NCBI RefSeq assembly: GCF_023184515.1 | Contig: NZ_JAAHBP010000001.1 | Coordinates: 992,001-1,056,000 of the forward strand | From: Streptomyces sp. D2-8 | Lineage (GTDB): Bacteria; Actinomycetota; Actinomycetes; Streptomycetales; Streptomycetaceae | DNA length: 64,000 nucleotides | Direction: 5' to 3' | Part shown: positions 1 to 8,768 of the stretch, piece after piece | How the letters are laid out: every line of letters starts with the position of its first letter | How positions within the stretch are numbered: position 1 is the stretch's first letter | Position numbers and translations under genes: made by a program | The notes under the pieces: model-generated | Seen by the model: the letters and a program-made list of their open reading frames with translations, nothing else | Database searches by the model: none | What the model was told of the DNA's origin: nothing

Positions 1-362
1 GTATCCCCGCGCGCACGCTCCTCGACCTCGCGCCGCCCGCGGACGACGTCACCCATGTGATGGTGTGGGCCGAGTACGGATTCAGCTCCAACCTCCGGCT
101 GTCCGACTTCGCCGACGAGCAGGTCGTGTTCGCCACCCACAAGGACGGCGAGCTGCTCACCGCCGAGCACGGCTTCCCGCTGCGCCTGATCGTGCCCCAC
201 CTCTACGCCTGGAAGGGCCCCAAGTGGGTGCGCGGCGTGGAGTACATGACCGCCGACCGGCGGGGCTTCTGGGAAGAGCGCGGCTACCACAACATCGGCG
301 ACCCCTGGCAGGAGCAGCGCTACTCGTACCAGGAGGGGCCCGCGGACGGCCCCGGCCTCTGA
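1..362 (+). CDS. Sulfite oxidase-like molybdopterin-dependent oxidoreductase, C-terminal part
   Basis: This is the 3' end of a gene that begins before the window; the open frame runs from base 3 to the TGA at 360-362. The visible 119 residues include segments characteristic of the Moco-binding domain of bacterial sulfite-oxidase-like proteins (YedY/MsrP relatives): HGFPLRLIVPHLYAWKGPKW followed by GVEYM and a C-terminal GFWEERGYHNIGDPW. In this family the domain holds the molybdenum cofactor and reduces or oxidises small oxo-substrates. The physiological substrate cannot be told from this fragment. The N-terminus, any Tat signal and the cofactor cysteine lie outside the window. The next gene is convergent and ends only 5 bp away. 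Confidence 0.85.
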   Translation, partial: IPARTLLDLAPPADDVTHVMVWAEYGFSSNLRLSDFADEQVVFATHKDGELLTAEHGFPLRLIVPHLYAWKGPKWVRGVEYMTADRRGFWEERGYHNIGDPWQEQRYSYQEGPADGPGL

Positions 363-367
363 CGGGC

Positions 368-1246
368 TCAGCCGTCGCGCAGCTTCTTCAGCCGCTCCAC
401 GTCGGCCACGTGCCCCTGCTTGCCGCCCGGCGTCTCGATGATCAGCGGCACGCCCTCGGTCGCGGGGTGTGTCATCAGGGCCCGGAACGGGTCCTCGCCG
501 ATGTGGCCGACGCCGATGTTCTCGTGCCGGTCCTTGTGCGCGCCCACCACGTCCTTGGAGTCGTTGGCGTGGATCAGCTTCAACCGGCCCTCGCCGACCG
601 TGTCCACCAGCAGGTCCAGCGTCTGGTGCATGCCGCTGGGGCCGGTCAGGTCGTGGCCTGCGGCGTAGATGTGGCAGGTGTCCAGGCACACGCCGAGCAT
701 CGGGTGGGCGTCCAGCGCCTCGAAGTACGGGCCGAAGTCCCACGTCCGTGAGCACAGGGAGGCGCCCTGGCCGGCCGTCGACTCCAGCAGCAGGAACGGG
801 TCGTCCTCGTGGGTCAGCTCGTCCAGCAGCGGCAGCAGATGCTCCCGTACCTGCTTCAGTGCCACCGACCGCTCCCGGCCGCCGGTCGCGCTGCCCGTGT
901 GCACGACCACGCCCAGCGCCCCGATCTCCCGGCCGCGCCGCAGGGAGTGCCGCAGCGACTCCACCGACCGCTCCACGGTCGCCTCGGTGTGCGAGCCGAA
1001 GTTGATCAGGTAGGGGGCGTGCACGTAGGCCGGGATCGACTCGGCCGCGCAGGCCGCGCGGAACGCCTCGTCCTGCTTCGGGTTTCCGGTCGGCGTGGCC
1101 CAGCCGCGCGGGTTGGCGACGAAGACCTGGACGGTCTCCGCCTTCAGGTCACGGGCGTACGACAGGCCTACGGAATGGAGCCCACCGGCCACGGGGACGT
1201 GGCCGCCCACCGGGTTGCGGGAGGGGCCGGACAGCTGACTGTTCAC
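368..1246 (-). CDS. nfo: Deoxyribonuclease IV (AP endonuclease family 2)
   Basis: This predicted 292-residue protein is an endonuclease IV-type enzyme that cleaves DNA 5' to abasic sites in base excision repair. The TIM-barrel metal ligands are recognisable in order: GGHVPVAGGL near the N-terminus, VVHTGS around residue 115, LLLEST around 153, CLDTCHIYAAGHD around 187, LIHANDSKD around 225 with DRHENIGVGHIG after it, and the terminal PLIIETPGG. Length is normal for the family (about 280-300). The start is GTG at 1246, with no clear Shine-Dalgarno sequence; the first 10 residues are less conserved, so the start may be slightly shorter. It lies 59 bp downstream of the PASTA kinase gene on the same strand and may share its transcript. 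Confidence 0.92.
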   Translation of the reverse strand: MNSQLSGPSRNPVGGHVPVAGGLHSVGLSYARDLKAETVQVFVANPRGWATPTGNPKQDEAFRAACAAESIPAYVHAPYLINFGSHTEATVERSVESLRHSLRRGREIGALGVVVHTGSATGGRERSVALKQVREHLLPLLDELTHEDDPFLLLESTAGQGASLCSRTWDFGPYFEALDAHPMLGVCLDTCHIYAAGHDLTGPSGMHQTLDLLVDTVGEGRLKLIHANDSKDVVGAHKDRHENIGVGHIGEDPFRALMTHPATEGVPLIIETPGGKQGHVADVERLKKLRDG

Positions 1247-1305
1247 CCGTTCAGGGTGTCATGCGTCCGGCCCTGCCCCGTCCACGGGCTCCCTGCCCGC
1301 CGCCG

Positions 1306-3243
1306 TCACCTGATCTTGATGGTGATCGTCGACCCCTTGGGGGCCCGCTGTCCGCCCTCGACGGACTGGCTCTTGACCTCGTCGCCGAACAGGCCGAGCA
1401 GCCCGCGGTCCTCCTCGACCTCGAATCCGGCGCCCTCCAGCGCCTGCCTGGCGTCGTCGACGCCGGCGCCGACCACGTCCGGGACCTCGATCATCTCCGG
1501 GCCCTTGGACAGCGTCAGCGTCACCGTGTCGCCCTCGGCCGCCCGGCCGCCGGGCTTCGGCGTCTGCCGGACGACCTGGCCCTTGTCGTACTCGGAGGAG
1601 TTGACCCGCTCGGTGGCGATCTTCACCTTGAGGCCGGCCTCGATCAGCTCGGCCTTCGCGTCCGCCTCGTCCGAGCCGGTGACGTCGGGGATGTCGATGG
1701 GGCTGCCCTTGCTGACGACCAGCGCGACGGCCGTGCCCGCGCGCACCTTCGTGCCGTCGGCCGGGCGCGCGGAGATCACCGAGCCGCGCGGCACGTCGTC
1801 GCTGAACTCGCGGGTGACCATGCCCGGCTCCAGCCCGTCCTCCCTCAGCTGGTCCCGGGCCTTGTCGAGCTTCTGGCCCGCCAGGGCGGGCACGCGCGTG
1901 GTCTCGGGGCCGTCGGAGATGGTGAACGACACGGAGTCGTGGAGGCGGATACGGGCGCCCGACTCGGGGTACATGCCCAGGATCGTGCCTCGCTTGACGG
2001 TGTCGCTGTGGGCGTGGCTGACCTCGCCCACCTCGAGCCCGGCATCCTTCAGCTCGTCCCGGGCCTGCGCCTCGGTCTTCGACAGCAACGGGGGGACCTT
2101 GGTGAACTGGCCGGAGTTGATGTACCAGACGCCGGCGCCGAGGCCGAGCACGAGCAGGACGGCGACGACGATCGCCACCGGGCCGCGCCGGGAGCCCGAG
2201 CGGCGCCGGGACGGCGGGGGCGGCGGCGGGGACGCCAGGCGGCTGGTGCGGTTGAGGGCGGCCCCGGAGGCCTCGTCGTCCTCGTTGACCGGCAGCGGAC
2301 GCGGCGTGGCCAGGGCGCGCGGGATCACGGTCGTCCGGTCGTCGCCGTTGTCGTGGTCCACCGAGAGCGCCTGCGGCGGCACCGCGTCCAGCTCGTCCTC
2401 GCTCAGCCGGCCGCGTCCGTCGCGGACCTGCGCGAGCAGCGCCACCGCGTCGTGCGGGCGGACGGCCGGGGTGCGGGCCGTCGCCGAGGCCACCATCTCG
2501 TCCAGCTCGTACGCCAGGCCGGGCACGGCGGCCGAGGGCGGCGGGACGTCCTCGTGCAGGTGCTTGTAGAGGATCACGGCGGGGGAGTCCCCGTCGTGCG
2601 GCCTGTCGCCGGTCAGCATCTCGTACAGCATCACGCCGCACGCGTACACGTCGACGCGGGGGTCGGCGGTGCCGTTCTCTATCTGTTCGGGGGCGAGGTA
2701 CGAGACCGTGCCGAGGACGGTGCCGGTGGTGTTCGTCACCGTGTCCACGGCCCGGACGAGGCCGAAGTCGGCGACCTTGACCCGGCCGTCGTCCCCTATC
2801 AGGACGTTCTCGGGCTTCATGTCGCGGTGCACGAACCCGGCGCGGTGCGCGGCGCCCAGCGCGGCCAGCACCGGCTCCAGGATGTCCAGGGCGGCACGCG
2901 GCTGCAGGGCGCCGCGCTCGCGCAGTACGTCCCGCAGGGTGCAGCCCGCGACGTACTCCATCGCCAGGTACACGTATGAGCCGTCCGTGCCCTGGTCGAA
3001 GACCTGCACCACGTTCGGGTGGGCCAGCCGGGCCACGGACTTCGCCTCGCGGATGAACCGCTCGACGAACGAGGCGTCGACCGCGAGCGAGGGGTGCATC
3101 ACCTTGAGCGCGAGGACCCGGTCGAGCCGGGTGTCCACGGCCCGGTAGACCGTGGCCATCCCGCCGACCGCGATCCGCGCGTCGATGCGGTATCGGCCGT
3201 CGAGCACCTGCCCGACCAAGGGGTCCTGAAGGGTCGTGTCCAC
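1306..3243 (-). CDS. pkaF: Serine/threonine protein kinase with four PASTA domains (PknB/PkaF type)
   Basis: This is a membrane-anchored Hanks-type kinase of about 645 residues, of the class that senses peptidoglycan or lipid II through extracellular PASTA repeats. From the GTG at 3243: glycine-rich loop near 24-33, catalytic Lys in LALKVM (about 47), HRDMKPEN with the catalytic Asp near 141, DFG near 160, APE at about 184. A proline- and arginine-rich juxtamembrane linker leads to one membrane segment (about 355-374) and four consecutive PASTA modules to the end. A GTG at 3264 would add 7 residues. I prefer 3243 because relatives begin MDTTLQDP and because a TACACT hexamer lies 7 nt before it with no Shine-Dalgarno sequence. 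The name pkaF is from memory of the S. coelicolor orthologue. Confidence 0.9.
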   Translation of the reverse strand: MDTTLQDPLVGQVLDGRYRIDARIAVGGMATVYRAVDTRLDRVLALKVMHPSLAVDASFVERFIREAKSVARLAHPNVVQVFDQGTDGSYVYLAMEYVAGCTLRDVLRERGALQPRAALDILEPVLAALGAAHRAGFVHRDMKPENVLIGDDGRVKVADFGLVRAVDTVTNTTGTVLGTVSYLAPEQIENGTADPRVDVYACGVMLYEMLTGDRPHDGDSPAVILYKHLHEDVPPPSAAVPGLAYELDEMVASATARTPAVRPHDAVALLAQVRDGRGRLSEDELDAVPPQALSVDHDNGDDRTTVIPRALATPRPLPVNEDDEASGAALNRTSRLASPPPPPPSRRRSGSRRGPVAIVVAVLLVLGLGAGVWYINSGQFTKVPPLLSKTEAQARDELKDAGLEVGEVSHAHSDTVKRGTILGMYPESGARIRLHDSVSFTISDGPETTRVPALAGQKLDKARDQLREDGLEPGMVTREFSDDVPRGSVISARPADGTKVRAGTAVALVVSKGSPIDIPDVTGSDEADAKAELIEAGLKVKIATERVNSSEYDKGQVVRQTPKPGGRAAEGDTVTLTLSKGPEMIEVPDVVGAGVDDARQALEGAGFEVEEDRGLLGLFGDEVKSQSVEGGQRAPKGSTITIKIR

Positions 3244-3250
3244 GCAGGCG

Positions 3251-3256
3251 AGTGTA
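3251..3256 (-). promoter_or_regulatory. Predicted -10 box of a leaderless kinase transcript
   Basis: On the minus strand TACACT ends 7 nt before the GTG at 3243. That spacing would place the transcription start at or next to the start codon. No good -35 box is visible and there is no Shine-Dalgarno sequence. Confidence 0.4.
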
Positions 3257-3336
3257 CGAGCCACGACCGACAGCCCTGTCCCCCCGGCTGTTTCCGGGGC
3301 GGGACTGCAGCCGACCTGTGACGTGTGCCCTGCCCG

Positions 3337-4333
<997 letters not shown>

Positions 4334-4337
<4 letters not shown>

Positions 4338-5506
4338 GCGGGCTGCTCCGTGAGTGCGGTGGCGGGACTGAAGCGCTTCGGGGTGAAGGGGCGGGCCTCC
4401 GCGGGGAGTTCACCCGTGGCCAGGACGTGCGCCATGGCGTCGCCGGTCACCGGGGTGAGCAGGATGCCGTTGCGGTAGTGCCCGGTGGCCAGCAGCAGCC
4501 CGTCGAGGCCGGTCGGGCCGAGCAGCGGCGCGTTGTCGGGGGAGCCGGGGCGCAGCCCGGCCCGGGTCTCGGTGAGCGGCAGCTCGGTGATGCCCGGGAC
4601 CAGCTCGTGCGCGTCCCGCAGCAACTCGTACACGCCGCCCGCGGTCACGGTGGTGTCCCAGCCCAGTTCCTCGCTGGTCGCCCCGATGACCAGCTCGCCG
4701 CTCGCGCGCGGCACCAGGTAGACGTGGCTGCCGCGCACCACCGCGCGCACGGTCCGGCTCAGGAACGGCCCGTGCCGCTGGGGCATGGTCAGCCGCAGGA
4801 CCTGCCCCTTCACCGGCCGCACGGGAGGCAGCACGTCCTCCGGGACCCCCGCGAGCCGTCCGCTGAGACTCCCCCCGGCGAGCACCACCTGCCCGGCGGT
4901 CGCCTCCGTCCCGTCGGCCAGGACGACGCCCGCGGCCCGGTCCCGTACGACGGTCAGCCGCTCCGCCCACGCCCGGTGGAAGACCACGCCCGCCCGCTCG
5001 CACGCGGCGACCAGCGCCCCGGCCAGCCGCCGCGGGTCGATCTGGTGGTCGCCGTCGACCCGCAGCCCGCCGCGCACGCCCGGCGCGAGCATCGGCTCCA
5101 GGCGCCTGCACTCGCGCCCCGACAGCCACTGCGACTCCAGGCCCGACTGCTGCTGCAGGGCGTGCAGTTCGCGCAGGTGGGCCCGGTCGTCGGCGTCCAG
5201 GGCCACGGCGAGCGTGCCGCAGCGGCGGTAGCCGAGGTCCTGGCCGGTCAGCTCGGTGAGCTCGGCCGCGAAGTCCGGGTAGCGCCGGGCGGAGGCGAGG
5301 TTCAGGCCGAGCAGGGTCTGCTCGCCGTAGTGCAGTTCCGTGACGGCGGCCAGCATGCCGGCCGCCACCTGTGCGGCTCCGCCGCCCGGCTCGGGGTCCA
5401 CGACGGCCGTGGCGAACCCGCGTTGCGCGGCCCGCCAGGCCGTGACCAGGCCGATGATCCCGCCCCCGATGACAAGGACGTCTGACGTGGTGGACGTAGG
5501 CGACAT
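4334..5506 (-). CDS. thiO: Glycine oxidase ThiO
   Basis: This FAD enzyme oxidises glycine to the imine (dehydroglycine) used by ThiG. The predicted 390 residues begin with a Rossmann dinucleotide-binding motif (VIGGGIIGLVTAWRAA, glycines at 14-19). A DAO-family core follows, with the C-terminal ATGHYRNGILLTPVTGD segment that closes the flavin site. Length is typical. The ATG at 5506 is preceded by a GGGAGGGG ribosome-binding site lying in the 3' edge of the TPP riboswitch, so ligand binding can directly affect initiation. It is the first gene of the thiOSG operon. Confidence 0.95.
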
Positions 5507-5515
5507 GGGCGTCCA

Positions 5516-5610
5516 GCCCCTCCCTTCGCCGGCATGACCCGGATCAGGTTCGTACGGTCGGAGGCCGCCAGCCTCCCTCTCAGCCCGGTGCGTCCGGGCT
5601 CCCGCGAGTG
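5516..5610 (-). promoter_or_regulatory. TPP (THI-box) riboswitch
   Basis: Read on the minus strand the leader carries both conserved halves of the thiamin pyrophosphate aptamer: CTGAGAGGGA at 5583-5574 and the pyrophosphate-binding half from CCTGATCCGGGTCATGCCG to GCGAAGGGA at 5548-5521. They are framed by the P1 strands, with a GC-rich variable stem between them. The Shine-Dalgarno sequence of thiO follows immediately, with no terminator hairpin or U-tract, so control is most likely at translation initiation: TPP-bound means OFF, as is known for GC-rich Gram-positive THI boxes. Confidence 0.95.
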
Positions 5611-5623
5611 CTTTACGTTGGCC

Positions 5624-5653
5624 ACCCTAGCCCGATGCCCTATGCCGCAGTAA
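5624..5653 (-). promoter_or_regulatory. Predicted promoter of thiO riboswitch transcript
   Basis: On the minus strand TTACTG (5653-5648) and TAGGGT (5629-5624) are 18 bp apart, a good HrdB-type pair. Initiation would fall near 5616, a few bases before the riboswitch P1. The -35 box overlaps the region just ahead of the ribosome-binding site of the divergent gene at 5668. Confidence 0.5.
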
Positions 5654-5667
5654 GGGAGCCTCTGTCC

Positions 5668-6018
5668 ATGGCCCGATCCCTCGACGGTCTCGTCCTCGCC
5701 CCGGTCGCCGACCAGGCACCGGGCCAGGTGGGCACCCGCACCCGGTTCACGTACCACGAGCGGCAGGGCGAGATCTGGGCCGAGTACGCGGGCGGCGACG
5801 TCGTACGCGGGCATCTCGTGGGTACCCGGGAAGGAGATCGGCTGGACTTCCGGTACGTCCAGCTCAAGCGGGACGGGACCACTTCCTCGGGGCACTGCGT
5901 CTCGGCGGTCGTGGAACTGCCCGACGGGCGGGTGCGGCTGGAGGAGACCTGGGAGTGGGAGTCCCAGCGGGGCAACGGCACGAGCGTTGTGGAGCAGGTC
6001 ACGGCGCATGAGCACTGA
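5668..6018 (+). CDS. Small conserved protein of unknown function
   Basis: This 116-residue protein is divergent from the thiamin operon. It starts at ATG 5668, which has a good AAGGGAG ribosome-binding site; upstream in-frame starts would run into the thiO promoter. It has no signal peptide or membrane segment. Alternating polar/hydrophobic strands (TRFTYHERQGEIWAEYAGG, VRGHLVGTREGDRLDFRY, VRLEETWEWES) suggest a small all-beta barrel of lipocalin or avidin-like type. Related Streptomyces proteins have sometimes been labelled N-acetylglutamate synthase, but I see no acetyltransferase motif. Function unknown. Confidence 0.75.
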   Translation: MARSLDGLVLAPVADQAPGQVGTRTRFTYHERQGEIWAEYAGGDVVRGHLVGTREGDRLDFRYVQLKRDGTTSSGHCVSAVVELPDGRVRLEETWEWESQRGNGTSVVEQVTAHEH

Positions 6019-6044
6019 CTGACATTTCGTCAGGTGTCTATGGT
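6016..6044 (+). promoter_or_regulatory. Predicted promoter for leaderless FAD-reductase mRNA, with small inverted repeat
   Basis: TGACTG (6016-6021) and TATGGT (6039-6044) are separated by 17 bp. The -10 ends 6 nt before the GTG start codon at 6051 and no Shine-Dalgarno sequence is present, so the mRNA is probably leaderless. An inverted repeat CTGAC-N5-GTCAG (6019-6033) lies inside the promoter and could be an operator. Confidence 0.5.
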
Positions 6045-6050
6045 GATCAG

Positions 6051-7292
6051 GTGAGCGAGCAGACGCAGGAACCAGGTTCGTCCGCGCCGCGGCGCGTCGT
6101 CGTGGCGGGTGCGGGCATGGCCGGGGTGCAGACCGCGGTCGCCCTGCGCGAGCGGGGCTTCACCGGTGACGTGATCCTGATCGGCGCCGAGCCCCACCAG
6201 CCCTACGACCGGCCCCCGTTGTCCAAGGCCGTCCTGCTCGGCAAGTCCGAGGGCTCCGCCTTCGACGTCGACTTCGAAGCCCTCGGCATCGAACTGCGGC
6301 TCGGCTGCGAGGTGCTGGGCCTGCGCCCCGCCGACCACGAGCTGGACACCGAGGACGGGCCCGTGCCGTACGACGTCCTGGTCGTCGCGACCGGCGCCGA
6401 ACCGGTCCGGCTGCCCGGCGCGGAGGGCGTGCCCGGCGTGCATCTGCTGCGCACCCTGGACGACGCCGAGCGGCTGCGGCCCGTGCTGGCCCGCCGGCAC
6501 GACATCGTGGTCGTCGGCGCGGGCTGGATCGGCGCGGAGTTCGCCACGGCCGCGCGCGAGGCGGGCTGCGCGGTGACCGTCGTCGAGGCCGCCGAACGGC
6601 CGCTCGCCGGGGCACTGCCCGCCGAGGTCGCCGCCCCGATGGCCGGCTGGTACGCCGACGCGGGCGCGGTACTGCGGACGCACGCGCGCGTGGAGCGCGT
6701 CGAGCCAGGTGCCGTGCTCCTCGACGACGGCTCGCGGCTGCCCGCGGGCGCGGTCGTCGTCGGTATCGGCGCCCGCCCCGCGACGGCCTGGCTGGCCGGC
6801 TCCGGGATCGAGCTCGGCGTCCACGGCGAGATCGTGGCCGACGAGCACCTGCGCACGACCGTGCCGGACGTGTACGCGGTCGGCGACTGTGCCTCCTTCC
6901 CCTCGGGGCGCTACGGCGAGCGCCTGCTGGTCCATCACTGGGACAACGCCCTCCAGGGGCCACGCACGGTCGCCGCGAACATCGCCGGCCGGGCCACGGG
7001 GGAGACGCCGGCGGTGTACGACCCGGTGCCCTACTTCTGGTCCGAGCAGTTCGGGCGGTTCGTCCAGTACGCCGGGCACCACGCGGCCGCGGACACGACC
7101 CTGTGGCGGGGTGACGCCTCCGGACCGGCCTGGACGGTGTGCTGGCTGCGCGGTGAGCGGCTGGTCGCGCTGCTGGCGGTGGGCAGGCCCCGGGACCTTG
7201 CGCAGGGCCGCCGCCTGATCGAGTCGGGCACACCGATGAATCCGGTGCTGCTGACGGATCCGGCCAGGCCCATGAAGGCGGCCACGGCGTAG
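6051..7292 (+). CDS. NAD(P)/FAD-dependent oxidoreductase, ferredoxin/rubredoxin reductase type
   Basis: This predicted 413-residue flavoprotein contains two Rossmann motifs: an FAD site VVVAGAGMAG at residues 16-25 and an NAD(P)H site VVVGAGWIGAEF near 150. The second FAD motif VYAVGDCASFP follows near 280. The segment YDRPPLSK after the first motif is typical of class-I ferredoxin or putidaredoxin reductases, which pass electrons from NAD(P)H to a ferredoxin feeding cytochromes P450 or oxygenases. No ferredoxin or P450 gene is adjacent, so the partner is unknown. The final 60 residues form the reductase C-terminal domain. The start GTG lacks a Shine-Dalgarno sequence. Confidence 0.88.
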   Translation: MSEQTQEPGSSAPRRVVVAGAGMAGVQTAVALRERGFTGDVILIGAEPHQPYDRPPLSKAVLLGKSEGSAFDVDFEALGIELRLGCEVLGLRPADHELDTEDGPVPYDVLVVATGAEPVRLPGAEGVPGVHLLRTLDDAERLRPVLARRHDIVVVGAGWIGAEFATAAREAGCAVTVVEAAERPLAGALPAEVAAPMAGWYADAGAVLRTHARVERVEPGAVLLDDGSRLPAGAVVVGIGARPATAWLAGSGIELGVHGEIVADEHLRTTVPDVYAVGDCASFPSGRYGERLLVHHWDNALQGPRTVAANIAGRATGETPAVYDPVPYFWSEQFGRFVQYAGHHAAADTTLWRGDASGPAWTVCWLRGERLVALLAVGRPRDLAQGRRLIESGTPMNPVLLTDPARPMKAATA

Positions 7293-7369
7293 GAGCCGGG
7301 CCCGGCGCGAGCGCCCGGGTGGACCGGGCCGACTTCCGACTGTCAGTGGCAAATGGCAGGCTGGTTTCC

Positions 7370-7735
7370 GTGACCGAGATTGACGCAAAGATCGATGCTC
7401 TCGTCCCCGCCTGGCTCACCCTCCCCGACATCGCCGAACAGTTCGGCGTCGAGGTGACGCGTGTGCGGCAGCTGGTCAAGGACGGCCAGCTCATCGCCGT
7501 ACGCCGAGGTGAGAACCGCGCGCTGCACGTCCCCGCCGCCTTCATCGACGGGGACAAGGTCGTCAAGGGCCTGTCCGGGACCTTGACGCTCCTGCGGGAC
7601 GACGGCTTCACGGACGAAGAGATGCTGGAGTGGCTCTTCACCCCGGACCCCAGCCTGCCCGGCACCCCCGCGCAGGCGCTCAGCGAGAATCGCGGCACGG
7701 AGGTGAAGCGCCGCGCCCAGGCGCTCGCGGTCTGA
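7370..7735 (+). CDS. Rv2175c-like DNA-binding protein
   Basis: This predicted 121-residue protein resembles mycobacterial Rv2175c: an N-terminal helix-turn-helix (WLTLPDIAEQFGVEVTRVRQLVKDGQLIAVRRGENRALHVPAAFI, about residues 14-60) followed by the family's C-terminal module (VVKGLSGTLTLLRDDGFTDEEMLEWLF). In Mycobacterium tuberculosis Rv2175c is a DNA-binding substrate of a Ser/Thr kinase; a PASTA kinase gene lies 4 kb away here. I chose the GTG at 7370; an ATG-less extension to 7319 would add 17 atypical residues. A strong hairpin follows the stop (7805-7831). Target genes are unknown. Confidence 0.82.
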   Translation: MTEIDAKIDALVPAWLTLPDIAEQFGVEVTRVRQLVKDGQLIAVRRGENRALHVPAAFIDGDKVVKGLSGTLTLLRDDGFTDEEMLEWLFTPDPSLPGTPAQALSENRGTEVKRRAQALAV

Positions 7736-7804
7736 CCCGACCTCGACCGGACAACCGTCCGGTGCCGTGTGAGCGGGGCCGGACCTGAACAACGCCCGAT
7801 GTGA

Positions 7805-7831
7805 GGGCCGTGACCCGAGGGGTCACGGCCC
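7805..7831 (+). terminator. Terminator hairpin after Rv2175c-like gene
   Basis: An 11-bp inverted repeat (GGGCCGTGACC / GGTCACGGCCC, loop of 5) lies 69 bp past the stop codon. It has no U-tract, as is common in Streptomyces. A 15-bp direct repeat (GGCTCGCGCCTGTTC at 7837-7851 and 7856-7870) follows, in the otherwise featureless 275-bp gap before thiE. Confidence 0.6.
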
Positions 7832-8010
7832 GGGGTGGCTCGCGCCTGTTCAGGCGGCTCGCGCCTGTTCGGGGCCGTGGGCTTCCCCATGGAGAGCCCG
7901 GTGGCGCCCCGTGCGCCGTGGCGGGTTGCGGGGGCAGGCGTAAGGTGCCCGAGGCGGTTCGTAGCGGGACAGGGGCGCTCCCGCACGCCACGACACCCAG
8001 GGGGACACGC

Positions 8011-8670
8011 ATGACCGGCACCGCAGCCGCTACCGCACGGGCCCAGCTCGCCGACGCCCGGGTCTACCTCTGCACCGACGCGCGCAAGCGGCAGGACGAC
8101 CTCGGGGAGTTCCTCGACGCCGTGCTGAGCGGCGGGGTCGACATCGTGCAGTTGCGGGACAAGGGCATGGAGGCCGGTGAGGAGCTGGAGCACCTGGCCG
8201 TCTTCGCCGACGCCTGTGCCCGGCACGGCAAGCTGCTCGCGGTCAACGACCGGGCGGACGTCGCCCACGCCGCCGGCTCCGACGTCCTGCACCTCGGCCA
8301 GGGCGACCTCCCGGTCCCCGCGGCCCGCGCGCTCCTCGGCGACGGCGTCCTCATCGGCCGCTCCACCCACGCAGAGGCCGAGGCAGCCGCGGCCGCCGTC
8401 CAGCAGGGCGTGGACTACTTCTGCACCGGCCCGTGCTGGCCGACCCCCACCAAGCCCGGCCGACACGCCCCCGGCCTGGACCTCGTCCGGTACACCGCCG
8501 CCCTCGGCACCGACCGTCCCTGGTTCGCCATCGGCGGCATCGACCTGGGCAACCTCGACCAGATCCGGGAAGCGGGCGCCCGGCGCGTCGTCGTCGTACG
8601 GGCGATCACCGAGGCCGACGACCCGGGGGCCGCGGCGGCCGAGTTCGCCAAGCGGCTCCGGGAGGCGTAG
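8011..8670 (+). CDS. thiE: Thiamin-phosphate synthase
   Basis: ThiE joins the HMP-pyrophosphate and thiazole-phosphate moieties to give thiamin phosphate, the step after ThiOSG. The 219-residue TIM-barrel protein shows [11 protein letters not shown] (about 47-57), the phosphate-binding [43 protein letters not shown] and the C-terminal [15 protein letters not shown] 8011 follows GGGGGA about 8 nt upstream. The open frame continues further upstream to 7801, but that part runs through the hairpin and repeats and looks noncoding. I see no THI box ahead of this gene, unlike thiO. Confidence 0.95.
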   Translation: MTGTAAATARAQLADARVYLCTDARKRQDDLGEFLDAVLSGGVDIVQLRDKGMEAGEELEHLAVFADACARHGKLLAVNDRADVAHAAGSDVLHLGQGDLPVPAARALLGDGVLIGRSTHAEAEAAAAAVQQGVDYFCTGPCWPTPTKPGRHAPGLDLVRYTAALGTDRPWFAIGGIDLGNLDQIREAGARRVVVVRAITEADDPGAAAAEFAKRLREA

Positions 8671-8680
8671 TTACGACGGT

Positions 8681-8710
8681 TTGTCCAAGGGATGGACAAC
8701 AAGTGGACAA
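8681..8710 (+). promoter_or_regulatory. Triple TGGACAA motif upstream of metF
   Basis: The thiE-metF gap contains an inverted repeat TTGTCCA-N5-TGGACAA (8681-8699) followed by a third TGGACAA (8704-8710), one helical turn after the second. They lie 24-53 bp upstream of the predicted -35 box of metF, suggesting a binding site for an unidentified regulator. Confidence 0.4.
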
Positions 8711-8733
8711 TTCGGGCAAATAACGGCCCCCGG

Positions 8734-8762
8734 TTGGGGGACCGACCGCCCCTGGCTAACCT
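8734..8762 (+). promoter_or_regulatory. Predicted metF promoter (leaderless)
   Basis: TTGGGG (8734-8739) and TAACCT (8757-8762) are 17 bp apart. The -10 ends 6 nt before the ATG at 8769 and no ribosome-binding site is present, so transcription probably begins at the start codon. Confidence 0.55.
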
Positions 8763-8768
8763 GCCGGT

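Noticed and set aside
7801..8010. N-terminal extension of ThiE
   Set aside because: The frame is open but passes through a terminator hairpin and direct repeats, while ATG 8011 has a ribosome-binding site and starts the conserved domain.
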